A stretch of DNA of 54,864 bases from Pseudomonas fluorescens (GCF_902497895.1 NZ_CABVHQ010000039.1:1-54864), one strand, 5' to 3'; positions 1-8,173 are shown, numbered from the stretch's first letter. Notes: a model not told the origin generated them from the letters alone. A program made the numbers and translations.

Positions 1-189
1 CGAACGAAAGGGGCAAGAGCCCTTGGTTACTTGGGGCTTTTCCAAGTGACCCGCCGTAAGGGCGGAACCCTGAGTCGCCGTGACCGCAGCAACGGATATG
101 TACCCAATCAACAAAATACAAGCCGACCGGCTCTTGATCCACCGCCCCCTCGCTACGCCTGTGTGTGTGTGCCTGAAACCCGAGCTTAA
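1..189 (+). other. Open frame running in from the left edge, probably non-coding repeat-associated DNA
   Basis: A frame open from base 1 ends with TAA at 187-189 and is rich in Arg, Pro and Asn. From memory, similar short frames recur in many Pseudomonas genomes and are often annotated as spurious hypothetical proteins. No start or ribosome binding site can be judged because the frame runs off the window. I see no domain and treat it as unlikely to be a real gene. Confidence 0.2.
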
Positions 190-227
190 GTGAACAGCAT
201 TGCGACTCAATGGCCGGGCTTTGGTAG

Positions 228-458
228 TTATCGCCTGTCGTCAGATAACGGTGACTGTTCATCTGCCGCCGGCAGGTCCCTGTCAGCGGGGTCTATCCAG
301 TCTTCGGGGCGCTCCTTCGATACGTCGTCCGGGCGGCCCAGCGGATCGTATTTGCCGGGACGTACAGGATCCAACGGCGGCCTGTCTGTGCCCGACTCTG
401 GTTTCGCAGGAACAGAGCCTGGCATTTTCTTGTCTTCGAAACTCGAATCGGTAGACAT
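228..458 (-). CDS. Small hydrophilic protein of unknown function (76 aa)
   Basis: The predicted protein is short, Asp/Pro/Arg-rich and has no membrane segment or signal peptide, so it is probably cytosolic and largely disordered. I chose the ATG at 458 because GAGG stands about 6 bases upstream; an in-frame ATG at 485 has no such site. Recurrent RPDD-, RPED- and DPADRD-like segments give it a low-complexity look. It stands alone, facing the left edge, with about 325 bases of gene-free DNA upstream. I do not recognise a family. It could be a conserved small Pseudomonas protein, but the evidence is only the ribosome binding site and a plausible composition. Confidence 0.5.
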   Translation of the reverse strand: MSTDSSFEDKKMPGSVPAKPESGTDRPPLDPVRPGKYDPLGRPDDVSKERPEDWIDPADRDLPAADEQSPLSDDRR

Positions 459-722
459 ACGCACCTCACTATTAAGGTCCAGCAATTCTGGGCCGTACAG
501 GTTTGAAGTCGGGACTGAGGACGAGGTGCGATTGAGTTGACGAGTGGCAGAGGTAACCCCCCTCTGATCCAGGATCTTTTGAGTTGCTGCAAGGCATTAG
601 GGCATGCGGACGAAACGAAGCACTATCAGGAGGGATACGAAGAAAAAGTAATCGACTCCCGGTGGTGGGCGCCGAGCTGGCGTTTTGAGTGGAGTATTGC
701 AAAAGTTTTGCAAATCGCAGGC
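459..722. other. Gene-free stretch between the small protein and the tRNA-Val terminator
   Basis: No convincing gene is visible on either strand. A plus-strand frame at 537-749 runs into the tRNA terminator and has no ribosome binding site. The stretch presumably holds the promoter of the minus-strand small protein. Its one clear structure is the perfect palindrome at 697-713, listed separately. Confidence 0.5.
697..713. promoter_or_regulatory. Perfect 8+1+8 palindrome TTGCAAAAGTTTTGCAA
   Basis: The two 8-base arms are fully complementary around a central G. The site lies 12 bases beyond the distal end of the tRNA-Val terminator. The symmetry fits a dimeric DNA-binding protein, but I cannot match it to a known regulator. 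It lacks a U-tract and is not a terminator. Confidence 0.35.
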
Positions 723-723
723 A

Positions 724-755
724 ACAAAAAAGGGCCCACCTTTCGGTGAGCCCTT
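724..755 (-). terminator. Rho-independent terminator of tRNA-Val(GAC)
   Basis: On the minus strand an 11-base stem (AAGGGCTCACC / GGTGGGCCCTT, one T-G wobble) with a GAAA tetraloop is followed by a run of T. It lies about 30 bases downstream of the tRNA 3' end, as expected for a monocistronic tRNA. Confidence 0.85.
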
Positions 756-784
756 CCAGACCGCCCAGCAGAGCGGATTTTGTT

Positions 785-861
785 TGGTAGGCGCGATTGG
801 ACTCGAACCAACGACCCCCACCATGTCAAGGTGGTGCTCTAACCAACTGAGCTACGTGCCT
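785..861 (-). tRNA. tRNA-Val (anticodon GAC)
   Basis: The 77-base cloverleaf has an encoded CCA end. The anticodon stem CCACC/GGTGG encloses TTGACAT, so the anticodon is GAC (codons GUC/GUU). The T-arm carries TTCGAGT. The acceptor stem AGGCACG/CGCGCCT has one apparent mismatch, A5 against C68. A strong promoter and a terminator flank it, so it is transcribed alone. Confidence 0.95.
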
Positions 862-874
862 GCTGTGTGGCGGC

Positions 875-902
875 ATTCTACGGAATTGCGGAGGGGTGTC
901 AA
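875..902 (-). promoter_or_regulatory. Sigma-70 promoter of tRNA-Val(GAC)
   Basis: On the minus strand a perfect -35 TTGACA (897-902) is separated by 16 bases from a -10 TAGAAT (875-880), 14 bases before the tRNA 5' end. A GC-rich stretch follows the -10, as is usual for stringently controlled stable RNA promoters. Confidence 0.75.
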
Positions 903-1044
903 CACCTTTTTTGCGGCTAAGCCTATGAATATGCGAATTTTTTAATTTAAGCGCGACAAACAAGATTTTTCCCTGGCTGGCAGCCGTTTTTCAACTCAGG
1001 TAGGATCGATGCACTCGTAAAATATATTAAACAGAGGCCGCAGG

Positions 1045-2328
1045 ATGGCGAACACCCCCTACCCCGATTCCTATTACGCCGCATCGGCCAACGCGGTAAC
1101 GCCGCGTCCATTGCTGCAGGATGACGTAGAGACTGACGTCTGTGTGATCGGTGCCGGTTATACCGGCCTCTCCAGTGCGCTGTTCCTGCTGGAGAGTGGT
1201 TTTCGGGTAACAGTCCTGGAAGCGGCCAAGGTCGGCTTCGGCGCCTCGGGTCGTAATGGCGGCCAGATCGTCAACAGCTACAGCCGCGATATCGATGTGA
1301 TCGAGCGCAGCGTCGGGCCCAGGCAGGCGCAACTGATCGGGCAGATGGCGTTCGAGGGTGGCAGGATCATTCGTGAGCGTGTGGCCAAGTATCAGATTCA
1401 GTGCGATTTGAAGGACGGGGGTGTGTTCGCCGCGATCACCGCCAAGCAGATGGGCCACCTGGAGGCGCAGAAGCGTCTCTGGGAGCGTTATGGCCATACC
1501 CAGCTGGAAATGCTCGATCAACGCCGCATACGCGAAGTGGTGGCCTGTGATCAGTACATCGGTGGCATGCTCGATATGAGTGGCGGGCACATGCACCCGC
1601 TCAATCTCGCTCTTGGCGAAGCCGCTGCGGTGGAGTCGTTGGGCGGGACTATTTATGAGCAGTCGCCGGCCGTTCGCATCGAGCGCGGGGCCAATCCGGT
1701 GGTGCATACGCCCCAGGGCAAGGTCCGGGCCAAATTTGTCATCGTTGCCGGTAACGCCTACCTGGGCCATCTGGTTCCGGAGCTGGCGGCCAAGTCGATG
1801 CCATGCGGCACTCAGGTCATCACTACCGAGCCCCTTGGCGATGAATTGGCGAAAAGCCTGCTGCCTCAGGACTATTGCGTCGAAGACTGTAATTACCTGC
1901 TCGACTATTACCGGCTCTCGGGTGACAAGCGCCTGATTTTCGGCGGTGGCGTGGTCTATGGCGCGCGGGATCCGGCGAATATCGAAGCGATCATTCGACC
2001 GAAGATGCTCAAGGCCTTCCCGCAGCTCAAGGATGTGAAGATCGGTTACGCCTGGACCGGCAATTTCCTGCTGACCCTGTCGCGTCTGCCACAGGTCGGA
2101 CGCCTGGGCGACAACATCTACTACTCCCAAGGCTGTAGCGGCCATGGCGTGACGTACACGCATCTGGCAGGCAAGGTCCTGGCCGAAGCCCTGCGCGGCC
2201 AGGCAGAGCGTTTTGACGCCTTTGCCGACCTGCCGCACTACCCCTTCCCTGGCGGACAATTGCTGCGCACGCCATTCGCTGCATTAGGCGCCTGGTATTA
2301 CGGCCTGCGGGACAAGTACGGCTTCTGA
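1045..2328 (+). CDS. FAD-dependent amine/amino-acid oxidase, PuuB/OrdL type
   Basis: This 427-residue protein belongs to the DAO/glycine oxidase fold family. The dinucleotide-binding GAGYTG motif sits near residues 36-41, followed by an acidic residue ending the second strand (VLEAAKVG) and the GASGRNGGQ segment typical of gamma-glutamylputrescine oxidase-like enzymes. Near the C terminus, GCSGHGVTYT matches the second FAD-contact region. Length and motif order fit cytosolic oxidases that deaminate polyamine derivatives or amino acids with release of H2O2. AGAGG lies about 7 bases before the ATG. No glutamylpolyamine ligase or aldehyde dehydrogenase is adjacent, so the substrate is inferred from family only and a D-amino-acid or sarcosine-like substrate remains possible. 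Confidence 0.8.
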   Translation: MANTPYPDSYYAASANAVTPRPLLQDDVETDVCVIGAGYTGLSSALFLLESGFRVTVLEAAKVGFGASGRNGGQIVNSYSRDIDVIERSVGPRQAQLIGQMAFEGGRIIRERVAKYQIQCDLKDGGVFAAITAKQMGHLEAQKRLWERYGHTQLEMLDQRRIREVVACDQYIGGMLDMSGGHMHPLNLALGEAAAVESLGGTIYEQSPAVRIERGANPVVHTPQGKVRAKFVIVAGNAYLGHLVPELAAKSMPCGTQVITTEPLGDELAKSLLPQDYCVEDCNYLLDYYRLSGDKRLIFGGGVVYGARDPANIEAIIRPKMLKAFPQLKDVKIGYAWTGNFLLTLSRLPQVGRLGDNIYYSQGCSGHGVTYTHLAGKVLAEALRGQAERFDAFADLPHYPFPGGQLLRTPFAALGAWYYGLRDKYGF

Positions 2329-2334
2329 TTCCCC

Positions 2335-2418
2335 GTAGGAACTGGCGCAGGGTGCGATCTTTTTCGCGGGTACCACCATCGCAAAGATCAAAAGATCGCA
2401 GCCTGCGGCAGCTCCTAC
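2335..2418. repeat. Inverted pair of REP elements (GTAGGAGCTGCCGCAGGCTG family)
   Basis: A degenerate forward copy at 2335-2364 faces a good reverse copy at 2383-2418 that ends in GCGGCAGCTCCTAC. It lies just after the FAD oxidase stop codon, the usual intergenic position. The same family recurs at about 12.3, 20.2, 38.3 and 54.6 kb. Confidence 0.75.
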
Positions 2419-2494
2419 GCCGACCGCGCATGCCTGCAAGGGTATCTTTTGGGGGGTATGGAACAGGAGGCAAGGGAAAGCCGAATTCCAGATA

Positions 2495-2522
2495 CAAAAA
2501 ACCCCGGTCTTTCGACCAGGGT
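2495..2522 (-). terminator. Rho-independent terminator of the tRNA-Val/Asp/Asp operon
   Basis: The minus-strand stem ACCCTGGTC/GACCGGGGT with a GAAA loop is followed by TTTTTT. It lies about 75 bases beyond the last tRNA-Asp. Confidence 0.85.
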
Positions 2523-2596
2523 CTTTGCTATCAATCAGAAGAAGCCAGTGGCTTTCTTCGTAGCTTCAAGGCGTTCAGTGGGCCTTGAGGCAGATA

Positions 2597-2673
2597 TGGC
2601 GCAGCGGACGGGACTCGAACCCGCGACCCCCGGCGTGACAGGCCGGTATTCTAACCGACTGAACTACCGCTGC
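2597..2673 (-). tRNA. tRNA-Asp (anticodon GTC), copy 2
   Basis: A 77-base cloverleaf with encoded CCA; CCGGC/GCCGG encloses CTGTCAC, giving anticodon GTC. It is identical base for base to the copy at 2775-2851 and is the last gene of the three-tRNA operon. Confidence 0.96.
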
Positions 2674-2774
2674 GTATCGCTTGGACTTGCGTCCATTTGA
2701 ACCTTTGAAATCGTCTGACTGGAAAGCTTCGAGGCTTTTCAATCTCAAACCGGGTAAACCCGATCTGGAAAATA

Positions 2775-2851
2775 TGGCGCAGCGGACGGGACTCGAACCC
2801 GCGACCCCCGGCGTGACAGGCCGGTATTCTAACCGACTGAACTACCGCTGC
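2775..2851 (-). tRNA. tRNA-Asp (anticodon GTC), copy 1
   Basis: Identical to the neighbouring tRNA-Asp at 2597-2673, from which it is separated by about 100 unrelated bases. It is the middle gene of the Val-Asp-Asp operon. Confidence 0.96.
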
Positions 2852-2907
2852 GCGTCGGTGGAGGCTTTTGACAGCTTCCGTCTTGCTTTCGCAAAACTCT
2901 CAAGAAG

Positions 2908-2983
2908 TGGTGGGTGATGACGGGATCGAACCGCCGACCCTCTGCTTGTAAGGCAGATGCTCTCCCAGCTGAGCTAATCACCC
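2908..2983 (-). tRNA. tRNA-Val (anticodon TAC)
   Basis: A 76-base cloverleaf with encoded CCA. The anticodon loop CTTACAA gives TAC (reads GUA/GUG). The T-loop is TTCGATC. It is the first gene of the operon, directly downstream of a good promoter. Confidence 0.96.
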
Positions 2984-3004
2984 TTTGCTTCGTTGAGGCC
3001 GCGA

Positions 3005-3033
3005 AATTTACGCAGATATCGAAGCTAAGTCAA
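3005..3033 (-). promoter_or_regulatory. Sigma-70 promoter of the tRNA-Val/Asp/Asp operon
   Basis: On the minus strand TTGACT (3028-3033) and TAAATT (3005-3010) are separated by exactly 17 bases and lie about 20 bases before the first tRNA. Confidence 0.7.
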
Positions 3034-3121
3034 TAGCCTGCTTGAAGTTTTTCTGAAAAAGACAAAATCGGTCATCTTTTCGGGACAGCCTTTCTTTCGA
3101 ACCGCCCCATCGCACTAACCG

Positions 3122-3147
3122 CATCGCGAGCAAGCTGCGCTCCTACA
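3122..3147. repeat. Single REP element overlapping the SDR stop codon
   Basis: A reverse copy of the GTAGGAGC...GCTTGCTCGCGATG family. Its CTGTAGGAGCG end supplies the TAG stop codon of the minus-strand SDR gene. Confidence 0.6.
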
Positions 3148-3916
3148 GGTAGACCATCTTCTTGGTCATGCCGCCATCGACCACAAACTCCTGGCCGGTG
3201 ACGAAACCTGCATTCTTCGACAGCAGCCAGGCCACCATCGCCGCCACGTCTTCCACGGTCCCTACCCTGCCCGCCGGGTGCTGAGCATGATCAGCGTCCG
3301 TCAGCGGCTCGGCACGCCGCACAGACGGGTCTCGGGCATCGATCCAGCCGGGACTGACCGCATTGACCCGGATCTCCGGGCCAAGGCTGATCGCCAGGGC
3401 ATGGGTCAGCGCCAGCAATCCACCCTTGCTCGCCGCATAGGCCTCTGAATCAGGCTCTGACTGTCCGGCCCGGGTCGAGGCCAGATTGACGATGACCCCG
3501 GCGTGAGCACGCAGGTAAGGCGCGCAGTGCTTGGCCAGCAACATCGGCCCGCTGAGGTTTACCGCCAGAACGCGATTCCAGTAAGCCAGATCAAGGCATT
3601 CCAGGGTGATGTTGTGCGGATCGGCCACCGCCGCGTTGCACACCAACGCATCCAGGCGCCCGAACTGCCCGAGCACCTCGGCAACGCCCACGGCGACCTG
3701 CCGCTCGTCCGCCACGTCCATGCTGATGAACCAGGCGCTTTCGCCGAGGACCTTGGCGACCTTCGAACCACGCACCCGATCCAGGTCCGTCAGCACCACC
3801 TGCCAGCCTTCGCTGATCAGCCAGGCCGCAATCCCCAGACCAATGCCACGCGCCGCGCCGGTGACCAGCGCGACACGCCCATGGGTGCTACCCGCCGCCA
3901 TGGACATCTCGATCAC
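3143..3916 (-). CDS. Short-chain dehydrogenase/reductase (257 aa)
   Basis: This is a classical SDR with the cofactor motif TGAARGIG near residues 20-27, the catalytic YAASK, NAA in place of the usual NAG, and the terminal VTGQEFVVDGGM found in family members that bind NAD(P). An acidic residue after the second strand (LTDLD) favours NAD(H). The substrate cannot be told. The ATG at 3916 overlaps the metZ stop codon as ATGA, so translation is probably coupled; in-frame ATGs at residues 4 and 6 are possible alternatives. The gene is the last of the metZ transcript, and its TAG stop lies inside a REP element, so the last residues may have been reshaped by the repeat. Confidence 0.85.
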   Translation of the reverse strand: MIEMSMAAGSTHGRVALVTGAARGIGLGIAAWLISEGWQVVLTDLDRVRGSKVAKVLGESAWFISMDVADERQVAVGVAEVLGQFGRLDALVCNAAVADPHNITLECLDLAYWNRVLAVNLSGPMLLAKHCAPYLRAHAGVIVNLASTRAGQSEPDSEAYAASKGGLLALTHALAISLGPEIRVNAVSPGWIDARDPSVRRAEPLTDADHAQHPAGRVGTVEDVAAMVAWLLSKNAGFVTGQEFVVDGGMTKKMVYL

Positions 3917-5124
3917 AAGGCAGCCAGCCCACGCGCCAGATCGGCCTGCAAGTCGCCGACATCTTCCAGACCGACCGCAACCCGGATCAGGCTGTCGCGA
4001 ATCCCCGCTGCCTCACGCTCTTGCGGCGCTAGACGGCCGTGAGAGGTGGTGCTCGGGTGGGTGATGGTGGTTTTGCTGTCACCCAGGTTGGCCGTAATCG
4101 AAATCAGCCGGGTCGCATCGATAAAGCGCCAGGCGCCGTCTTTGCCGCCCTTGACCTCGAAACTCACCACCGCACCGAAGCCGCGCTGCTGACGCAGGGC
4201 CAGTTCGTGCTGCGGATGGCTCTTGAGGCCGGCGTAATGCACTTTCTCGATGCCCTCCTGCTGCTCCAGCCACTCGGCCAGGATCTGCGCATTGGCGCAA
4301 TGAGCACGCATGCGCAGGCTCAAGGTTTCCAGGCCCTTGAGGAAGATCCAGGCGTTGAACGGACTCAGGCTCGGCCCGGCGGTGCGCAGGAAACCCACCA
4401 CTTCTTTCATCTGTTCGCTGCGACCGGCGACCACGCCGCCCATGCAACGGCCCTGGCCATCGATGAACTTGGTGGCCGAATGCACCACGATGTCGGCACC
4501 CAGTTTCAACGGCTGCTGCAACGCCGGCGTGCAGAAGCAGTTGTCGACCACCAGCAGCGCGCCCTTGGCGTGGGCAATCTCGGACAAGGCCGCGATATCC
4601 ACCAGCTCCGCCAGGGGGTTGGACGGTGATTCAACGAACAGCAATTTGGTATTGGCCTTGATCGCCGCATCCCAGCCGGACAACTGCGCCAGGGGCACGT
4701 AATCGACTTCGATACCAAAACGCTTGAAATACTTGTCGAACAGGCTGATGGTCGAGCCGAACACACTGCGCGACACCAGCACATGATCGCCGGCACTGCA
4801 CAGGCTCATCACCACCGCAAGGATCGCGGCCATGCCAGTGGCAGTGGCTACAGCCTGTTCGGCACCTTCCAGCGCAGCGATGCGTTCTTCGAACGCCCGC
4901 ACTGTCGGGTTGGTGTAACGGGAATAGACGTTGCCCGGCACTTCACCGGCGAACCGCGCAGCCGCATCGGCGGCCGTGCGGAACACGTAACTGGAGGTGA
5001 AGAACATCGGATCACCGTGCTCGCCTTCCGGCGTTCGGTGCTGACCGGCGCGCACGGCCAGGGTATCGAAAGCTACGCCATCGAGGTCGCTGTCCAGCCG
5101 ACCGGCATCCCAATCCTGACTCAT
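3913..5124 (-). CDS. metZ: O-succinylhomoserine sulfhydrylase MetZ
   Basis: This 403-residue enzyme of the Cys/Met metabolism PLP family makes homocysteine directly from O-succinylhomoserine and sulfide in methionine biosynthesis. Visible motifs are VYSRYTNPT near residue 68, ATATGMAAI, VVDNCFCTP, and the PLP lysine in HSATKFIDGQ; TTITHPSTTSH near the end is also typical. Length fits the family. Cystathionine gamma-synthase is related, but the position directly downstream of purF is the standard place of metZ in Pseudomonas. Only 30 bases separate it from purF, so the two are probably co-transcribed, and the stop codon overlaps the following SDR gene. Confidence 0.92.
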   Translation of the reverse strand: MSQDWDAGRLDSDLDGVAFDTLAVRAGQHRTPEGEHGDPMFFTSSYVFRTAADAAARFAGEVPGNVYSRYTNPTVRAFEERIAALEGAEQAVATATGMAAILAVVMSLCSAGDHVLVSRSVFGSTISLFDKYFKRFGIEVDYVPLAQLSGWDAAIKANTKLLFVESPSNPLAELVDIAALSEIAHAKGALLVVDNCFCTPALQQPLKLGADIVVHSATKFIDGQGRCMGGVVAGRSEQMKEVVGFLRTAGPSLSPFNAWIFLKGLETLSLRMRAHCANAQILAEWLEQQEGIEKVHYAGLKSHPQHELALRQQRGFGAVVSFEVKGGKDGAWRFIDATRLISITANLGDSKTTITHPSTTSHGRLAPQEREAAGIRDSLIRVAVGLEDVGDLQADLARGLAAL

Positions 5125-5154
5125 GCTGCCTACTCCTTAGTCTTGATATCTAAA

Positions 5155-6660
5155 TCAGTTGTTGTACAGGTCGATAATCGCGCTGACAGCCTGGGTCTTG
5201 ACCTTGGAGGCATCGTTGCGCGCCTGCTCGATCTTGTTCAGGTAAGCCTCGTCGATGTCGCCGGTCACGTACTTGCCGTCGAATACCGCACAGTCGAAGT
5301 TCTCGATCTTGACCTTGCCGCCGCCGACCGCTTCGATCAGGTCCGACAGGTCCTGGTAGACCAGCCAGTCCGCGCCGATCAGATCCGCGACGTCCTGGGT
5401 GCTGCGATTGTGCGCGATCAGTTCGTGGGCGCTTGGCATGTCGATACCATAAACGTTCGGGTAGCGAACCGCCGGAGCCGCCGAGCAGAAGTAGACATTC
5501 TTCGCACCCGCTTCACGGGCCATCTGAATGATCTGCTTGCAGGTGGTGCCGCGAACGATGGAGTCGTCCACCAGCATCACGTTCTTGCCGCGGAATTCGA
5601 GTTCAATGGCGTTGAGCTTCTGGCGTACGGATTTTTTCCGTGCGGCCTGGCCCGGCATGATGAAGGTCCGGCCGATGTAGCGGTTCTTCACGAAACCTTC
5701 GCGGAACTTCACGCCCAGGTGGTTGGCCAACTCCAGTGCCGAGGTGCGGCTGGTGTCCGGAATCGGGATGACCACGTCGATGTCATGATCCGGACGCTCG
5801 CGCAGGATCTTGTCGGCGAGCTTCTCGCCCATGCGCAGGCGAGCCTTGTACACCGAAACCCCGTCGATGATCGAATCCGGGCGCGCCAGATAGACGTGCT
5901 CGAAGATGCACGGGCTGAGTTTCGGGTTGGTCGCGCACTGACGGGTGTGCAGCTTGCCGTCTTCGGTGATGTAGACCGCTTCGCCCGGCGCCAGGTCGCG
6001 GATCAGGGTGAAGCCGAGCACGTCCAGGGACACGCTTTCCGAAGCGATCATGTACTCGACGCCTTCGTCGGTATGACGCTGGCCGAAGACGATCGGACGG
6101 ATGCCGTTCGGATCACGGAAACCGACGATGCCATAACCGGTGATCATCGCGACTACCGCGTAACCACCGACGCAACGGTTGTGCACGTCGGTGACCGCGG
6201 CGAACACGTCTTCTTCGGTCGGCTGCAACTTGCCGCGCTGGGCCAGTTCGTGAGCGAACACGTTGAGCAGGACTTCCGAATCGGAGTTGGTGTTGACGTG
6301 GCGCAGGTCAGATTCGTAAATCTCCTTGGCCAGCTGTTCAACGTTGGTCAGGTTGCCGTTGTGCGCCAGGGTGATGCCATACGGCGAGTTGACGTAAAAC
6401 GGTTGAGCTTCAGCCGAAGTCGAGCTGCCCGCGGTCGGGTAACGCACATGGCCAATGCCCATGTGGCCGACCAGGCGCTGCATATGCCGTTGATGGAATA
6501 CATCACGGACCAGGCCGTTGTCCTTGCGCAGGAATAACCGGCCGTCATGGCTGGTCACGATACCGGCAGCGTCCTGGCCGCGGTGCTGGAGGACGGTTAG
6601 CGCGTCATACAGCGCCTGATTGACGTTCGACTTACCGACGATACCGACGATGCCACACAT
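5155..6660 (-). CDS. purF: Amidophosphoribosyltransferase PurF
   Basis: PurF catalyses the first committed step of purine synthesis, moving the glutamine amide nitrogen to PRPP. I set the start at ATG 6660, not 6669, because the N-terminal nucleophile must be Cys2 (MCGIVGIVG) exposed after Met removal; AGGGG stands about 9 bases upstream. The glutamine amidotransferase half has RHRGQD-like LQHRGQDAAG and AHNGNLTN; the PRTase half has the PRPP loop VMLVDDSIVRGTT. Length (501 aa) is normal. It follows cvpA by 41 bases, the same purF-cvpA pairing as in enterobacteria. Confidence 0.97.
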   Translation of the reverse strand: MCGIVGIVGKSNVNQALYDALTVLQHRGQDAAGIVTSHDGRLFLRKDNGLVRDVFHQRHMQRLVGHMGIGHVRYPTAGSSTSAEAQPFYVNSPYGITLAHNGNLTNVEQLAKEIYESDLRHVNTNSDSEVLLNVFAHELAQRGKLQPTEEDVFAAVTDVHNRCVGGYAVVAMITGYGIVGFRDPNGIRPIVFGQRHTDEGVEYMIASESVSLDVLGFTLIRDLAPGEAVYITEDGKLHTRQCATNPKLSPCIFEHVYLARPDSIIDGVSVYKARLRMGEKLADKILRERPDHDIDVVIPIPDTSRTSALELANHLGVKFREGFVKNRYIGRTFIMPGQAARKKSVRQKLNAIELEFRGKNVMLVDDSIVRGTTCKQIIQMAREAGAKNVYFCSAAPAVRYPNVYGIDMPSAHELIAHNRSTQDVADLIGADWLVYQDLSDLIEAVGGGKVKIENFDCAVFDGKYVTGDIDEAYLNKIEQARNDASKVKTQAVSAIIDLYNN

Positions 6661-6701
6661 GCGACGCAACCCCTACTTAATGGATCTGAACTGAACACTA
6701 C

Positions 6702-7262
6702 TCACTGAGGCGTTTTGGCCGTCGGCAAGAGGTGCTCCTTGAACGGTATCTCAGCGGGTACGCTGATACCACTGGCAAGCCACTGACTGCTCCACCCGAG
6801 AATCAGGTTTTTGGACCAGTCTGCAACCAATAGAAATTTTGGCACGAGCTGTGACTGTTGCCACCACCCGTCCTGCTGTACCGGCCCCAGGCTCAACAGC
6901 CCGACCGCCACGACCACCAGCAACGCGCCACGCGCTGCGCCGAAGGCCGTGCCGAGAAACCGGTCGGTCCCGGACAGGCCGGTGACGCGAACCAGTTCGC
7001 CGATAAGATAATTGATCATTGCGCCTACCAGTAAGGTGGCGACAAACATGATGGCGCAGCCCGCGATCACGCGAGCCGAAGGTGTTTCGATGTATCCGGT
7101 GAGGTACTGTGACAATGAGCCACCAAATAGCCAGGCTACGACTCCTGCGATGATCCAGGTGAGCAACGACAGTGCTTCTTTGACGAAGCCGCGGCTCAAA
7201 CTGATCAAAGCGGAGATGGCGATGATTGCAACGATCGCCCAGTCAACCCAGGTAAATGGCAC
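6702..7262 (-). CDS. cvpA: CvpA family inner-membrane protein
   Basis: The 186-residue protein has four hydrophobic segments (about residues 8-25, 30-50, 65-85 and 105-122), with a conserved loop GLSGTDRFLGTAFGAARG between the third and fourth, as in CvpA. In enterobacteria CvpA is needed for colicin V production and affects envelope stress tolerance; the exact activity is not known. The gene directly precedes purF in the same direction and is probably in its operon. The approximately 275 bases upstream contain a REP pair, which isolates it from the SPOR gene. Confidence 0.9.
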   Translation of the reverse strand: MPFTWVDWAIVAIIAISALISLSRGFVKEALSLLTWIIAGVVAWLFGGSLSQYLTGYIETPSARVIAGCAIMFVATLLVGAMINYLIGELVRVTGLSGTDRFLGTAFGAARGALLVVVAVGLLSLGPVQQDGWWQQSQLVPKFLLVADWSKNLILGWSSQWLASGISVPAEIPFKEHLLPTAKTPQ

Positions 7263-7379
7263 AGTGCAGCCTACGGACAGATAAGGCGGCGTATTTTAGC
7301 AGAAGCGCATGCCTGTCGGTAAGCGGCGATTGTCAGTGCATTTCAAATCGGCTCGATAGCCTTGGGCGACAACACGACC

Positions 7380-7514
7380 TGCGCAGCAGCTGGCGCAGCC
7401 TGCGTTCGGCTGCGCAGCAGTCGTGAATTCGGCTTTCTCGGTTTATCTGAATGACCGAGATGCCTGGTTTTACGACTGCTGCGCAGCCGAACGCAGCCTT
7501 CGGCAGCTGCTACG
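7380..7514. repeat. Inverted REP pair, GCAGCAGTCG family
   Basis: A forward copy at about 7380-7434 and a reverse copy at about 7468-7512 (TTTACGACTGCTGCGCAGCC) face each other across some 35 bases, so the transcript can form a large hairpin between the SPOR gene and cvpA. No gene is visible in 7263-7537. Confidence 0.75.
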
Positions 7515-7537
7515 AGTAACGTGGCGCCCCTGATCCA

Positions 7538-8173
7538 TCAGCCGCGTTCTGGCTGGAAACGCACCACAAAACCCTTGAGGTTCTTCTGACGACCGAGCAA
7601 GTCCCGCAGGCGATCGGCTTCAGCGCGCTCGATCAGCGGCCCGACGAATACCCGATTCTTGCCGTTGGCGGTACGAATATAGGCGTTATAGCCCTGGCTG
7701 CGCAGGCTCTTCTGCAGACTCTCGGCACTTTCCCGGCTGGACAGGCTGGCCAACTGCACCGACCAACTGACCGACAGACCATTGGCATCGACCCGGCTCT
7801 GGCTCACATCCGGCTTGGTCGGCGGGACAGACGGCTTGGGAGCCGCAGGCGGCGCGACAGGCTTGCTGGTGGTGACCGGCGGCGCAGGAGCGACCGGTAC
7901 AGCCGGCGCAATCGGCATCGACGGTTGTTCCTGAGCAATTTCCTCATCGCTCGGTACCGGCTCCTGCGGCAGGCTTTGCGGCTCGGGCACGATAACCGGC
8001 TCGACCTGAACCTGCGGCATGGCAGGCGCTTGAGGTGCGGCCGGGGCTTGAACGGTTATCTGGCGCTGCTCATCCTCACGGGAGAACAGCATCGGCAGAA
8101 AAATCACTGCCAATGCCACCAGAACCAGAGCTCCGACCATCCGCTGCTTGTAAGCGTTATCCAGCAAAGCCAT
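7538..8173 (-). CDS. SPOR-domain cell division protein, DedD-like
   Basis: The 211-residue protein starts with a short cytoplasmic tail, then one membrane segment (about residues 12-30, GALVLVALAVIFLPMLF), a long Pro/Val/Gln-rich periplasmic linker (35-130) and a C-terminal SPOR domain beginning VSWSVQLASLSSRESA. SPOR domains bind denuded peptidoglycan at the septum, and the layout matches DedD. I placed the start at ATG 8173 because GGAGGAGG stands 6 bases upstream; a longer frame lies inside folC. The start overlaps the folC stop by 17 bases, so coupling is likely. Confidence 0.88.
   Translation of the reverse strand: MALLDNAYKQRMVGALVLVALAVIFLPMLFSREDEQRQITVQAPAAPQAPAMPQVQVEPVIVPEPQSLPQEPVPSDEEIAQEQPSMPIAPAVPVAPAPPVTTSKPVAPPAAPKPSVPPTKPDVSQSRVDANGLSVSWSVQLASLSSRESAESLQKSLRSQGYNAYIRTANGKNRVFVGPLIERAEADRLRDLLGRQKNLKGFVVRFQPERG

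Noticed and set aside
537..749. 70-aa plus-strand frame ending in the tRNA terminator hairpin
   Set aside because: No ribosome binding site and its 3' end is built from the terminator stem.
4783..6537. Long plus-strand open frame (584 aa) antisense to metZ-purF
   Set aside because: It mirrors the codon structure of clear genes on the other strand and has no family motif or ribosome binding site.
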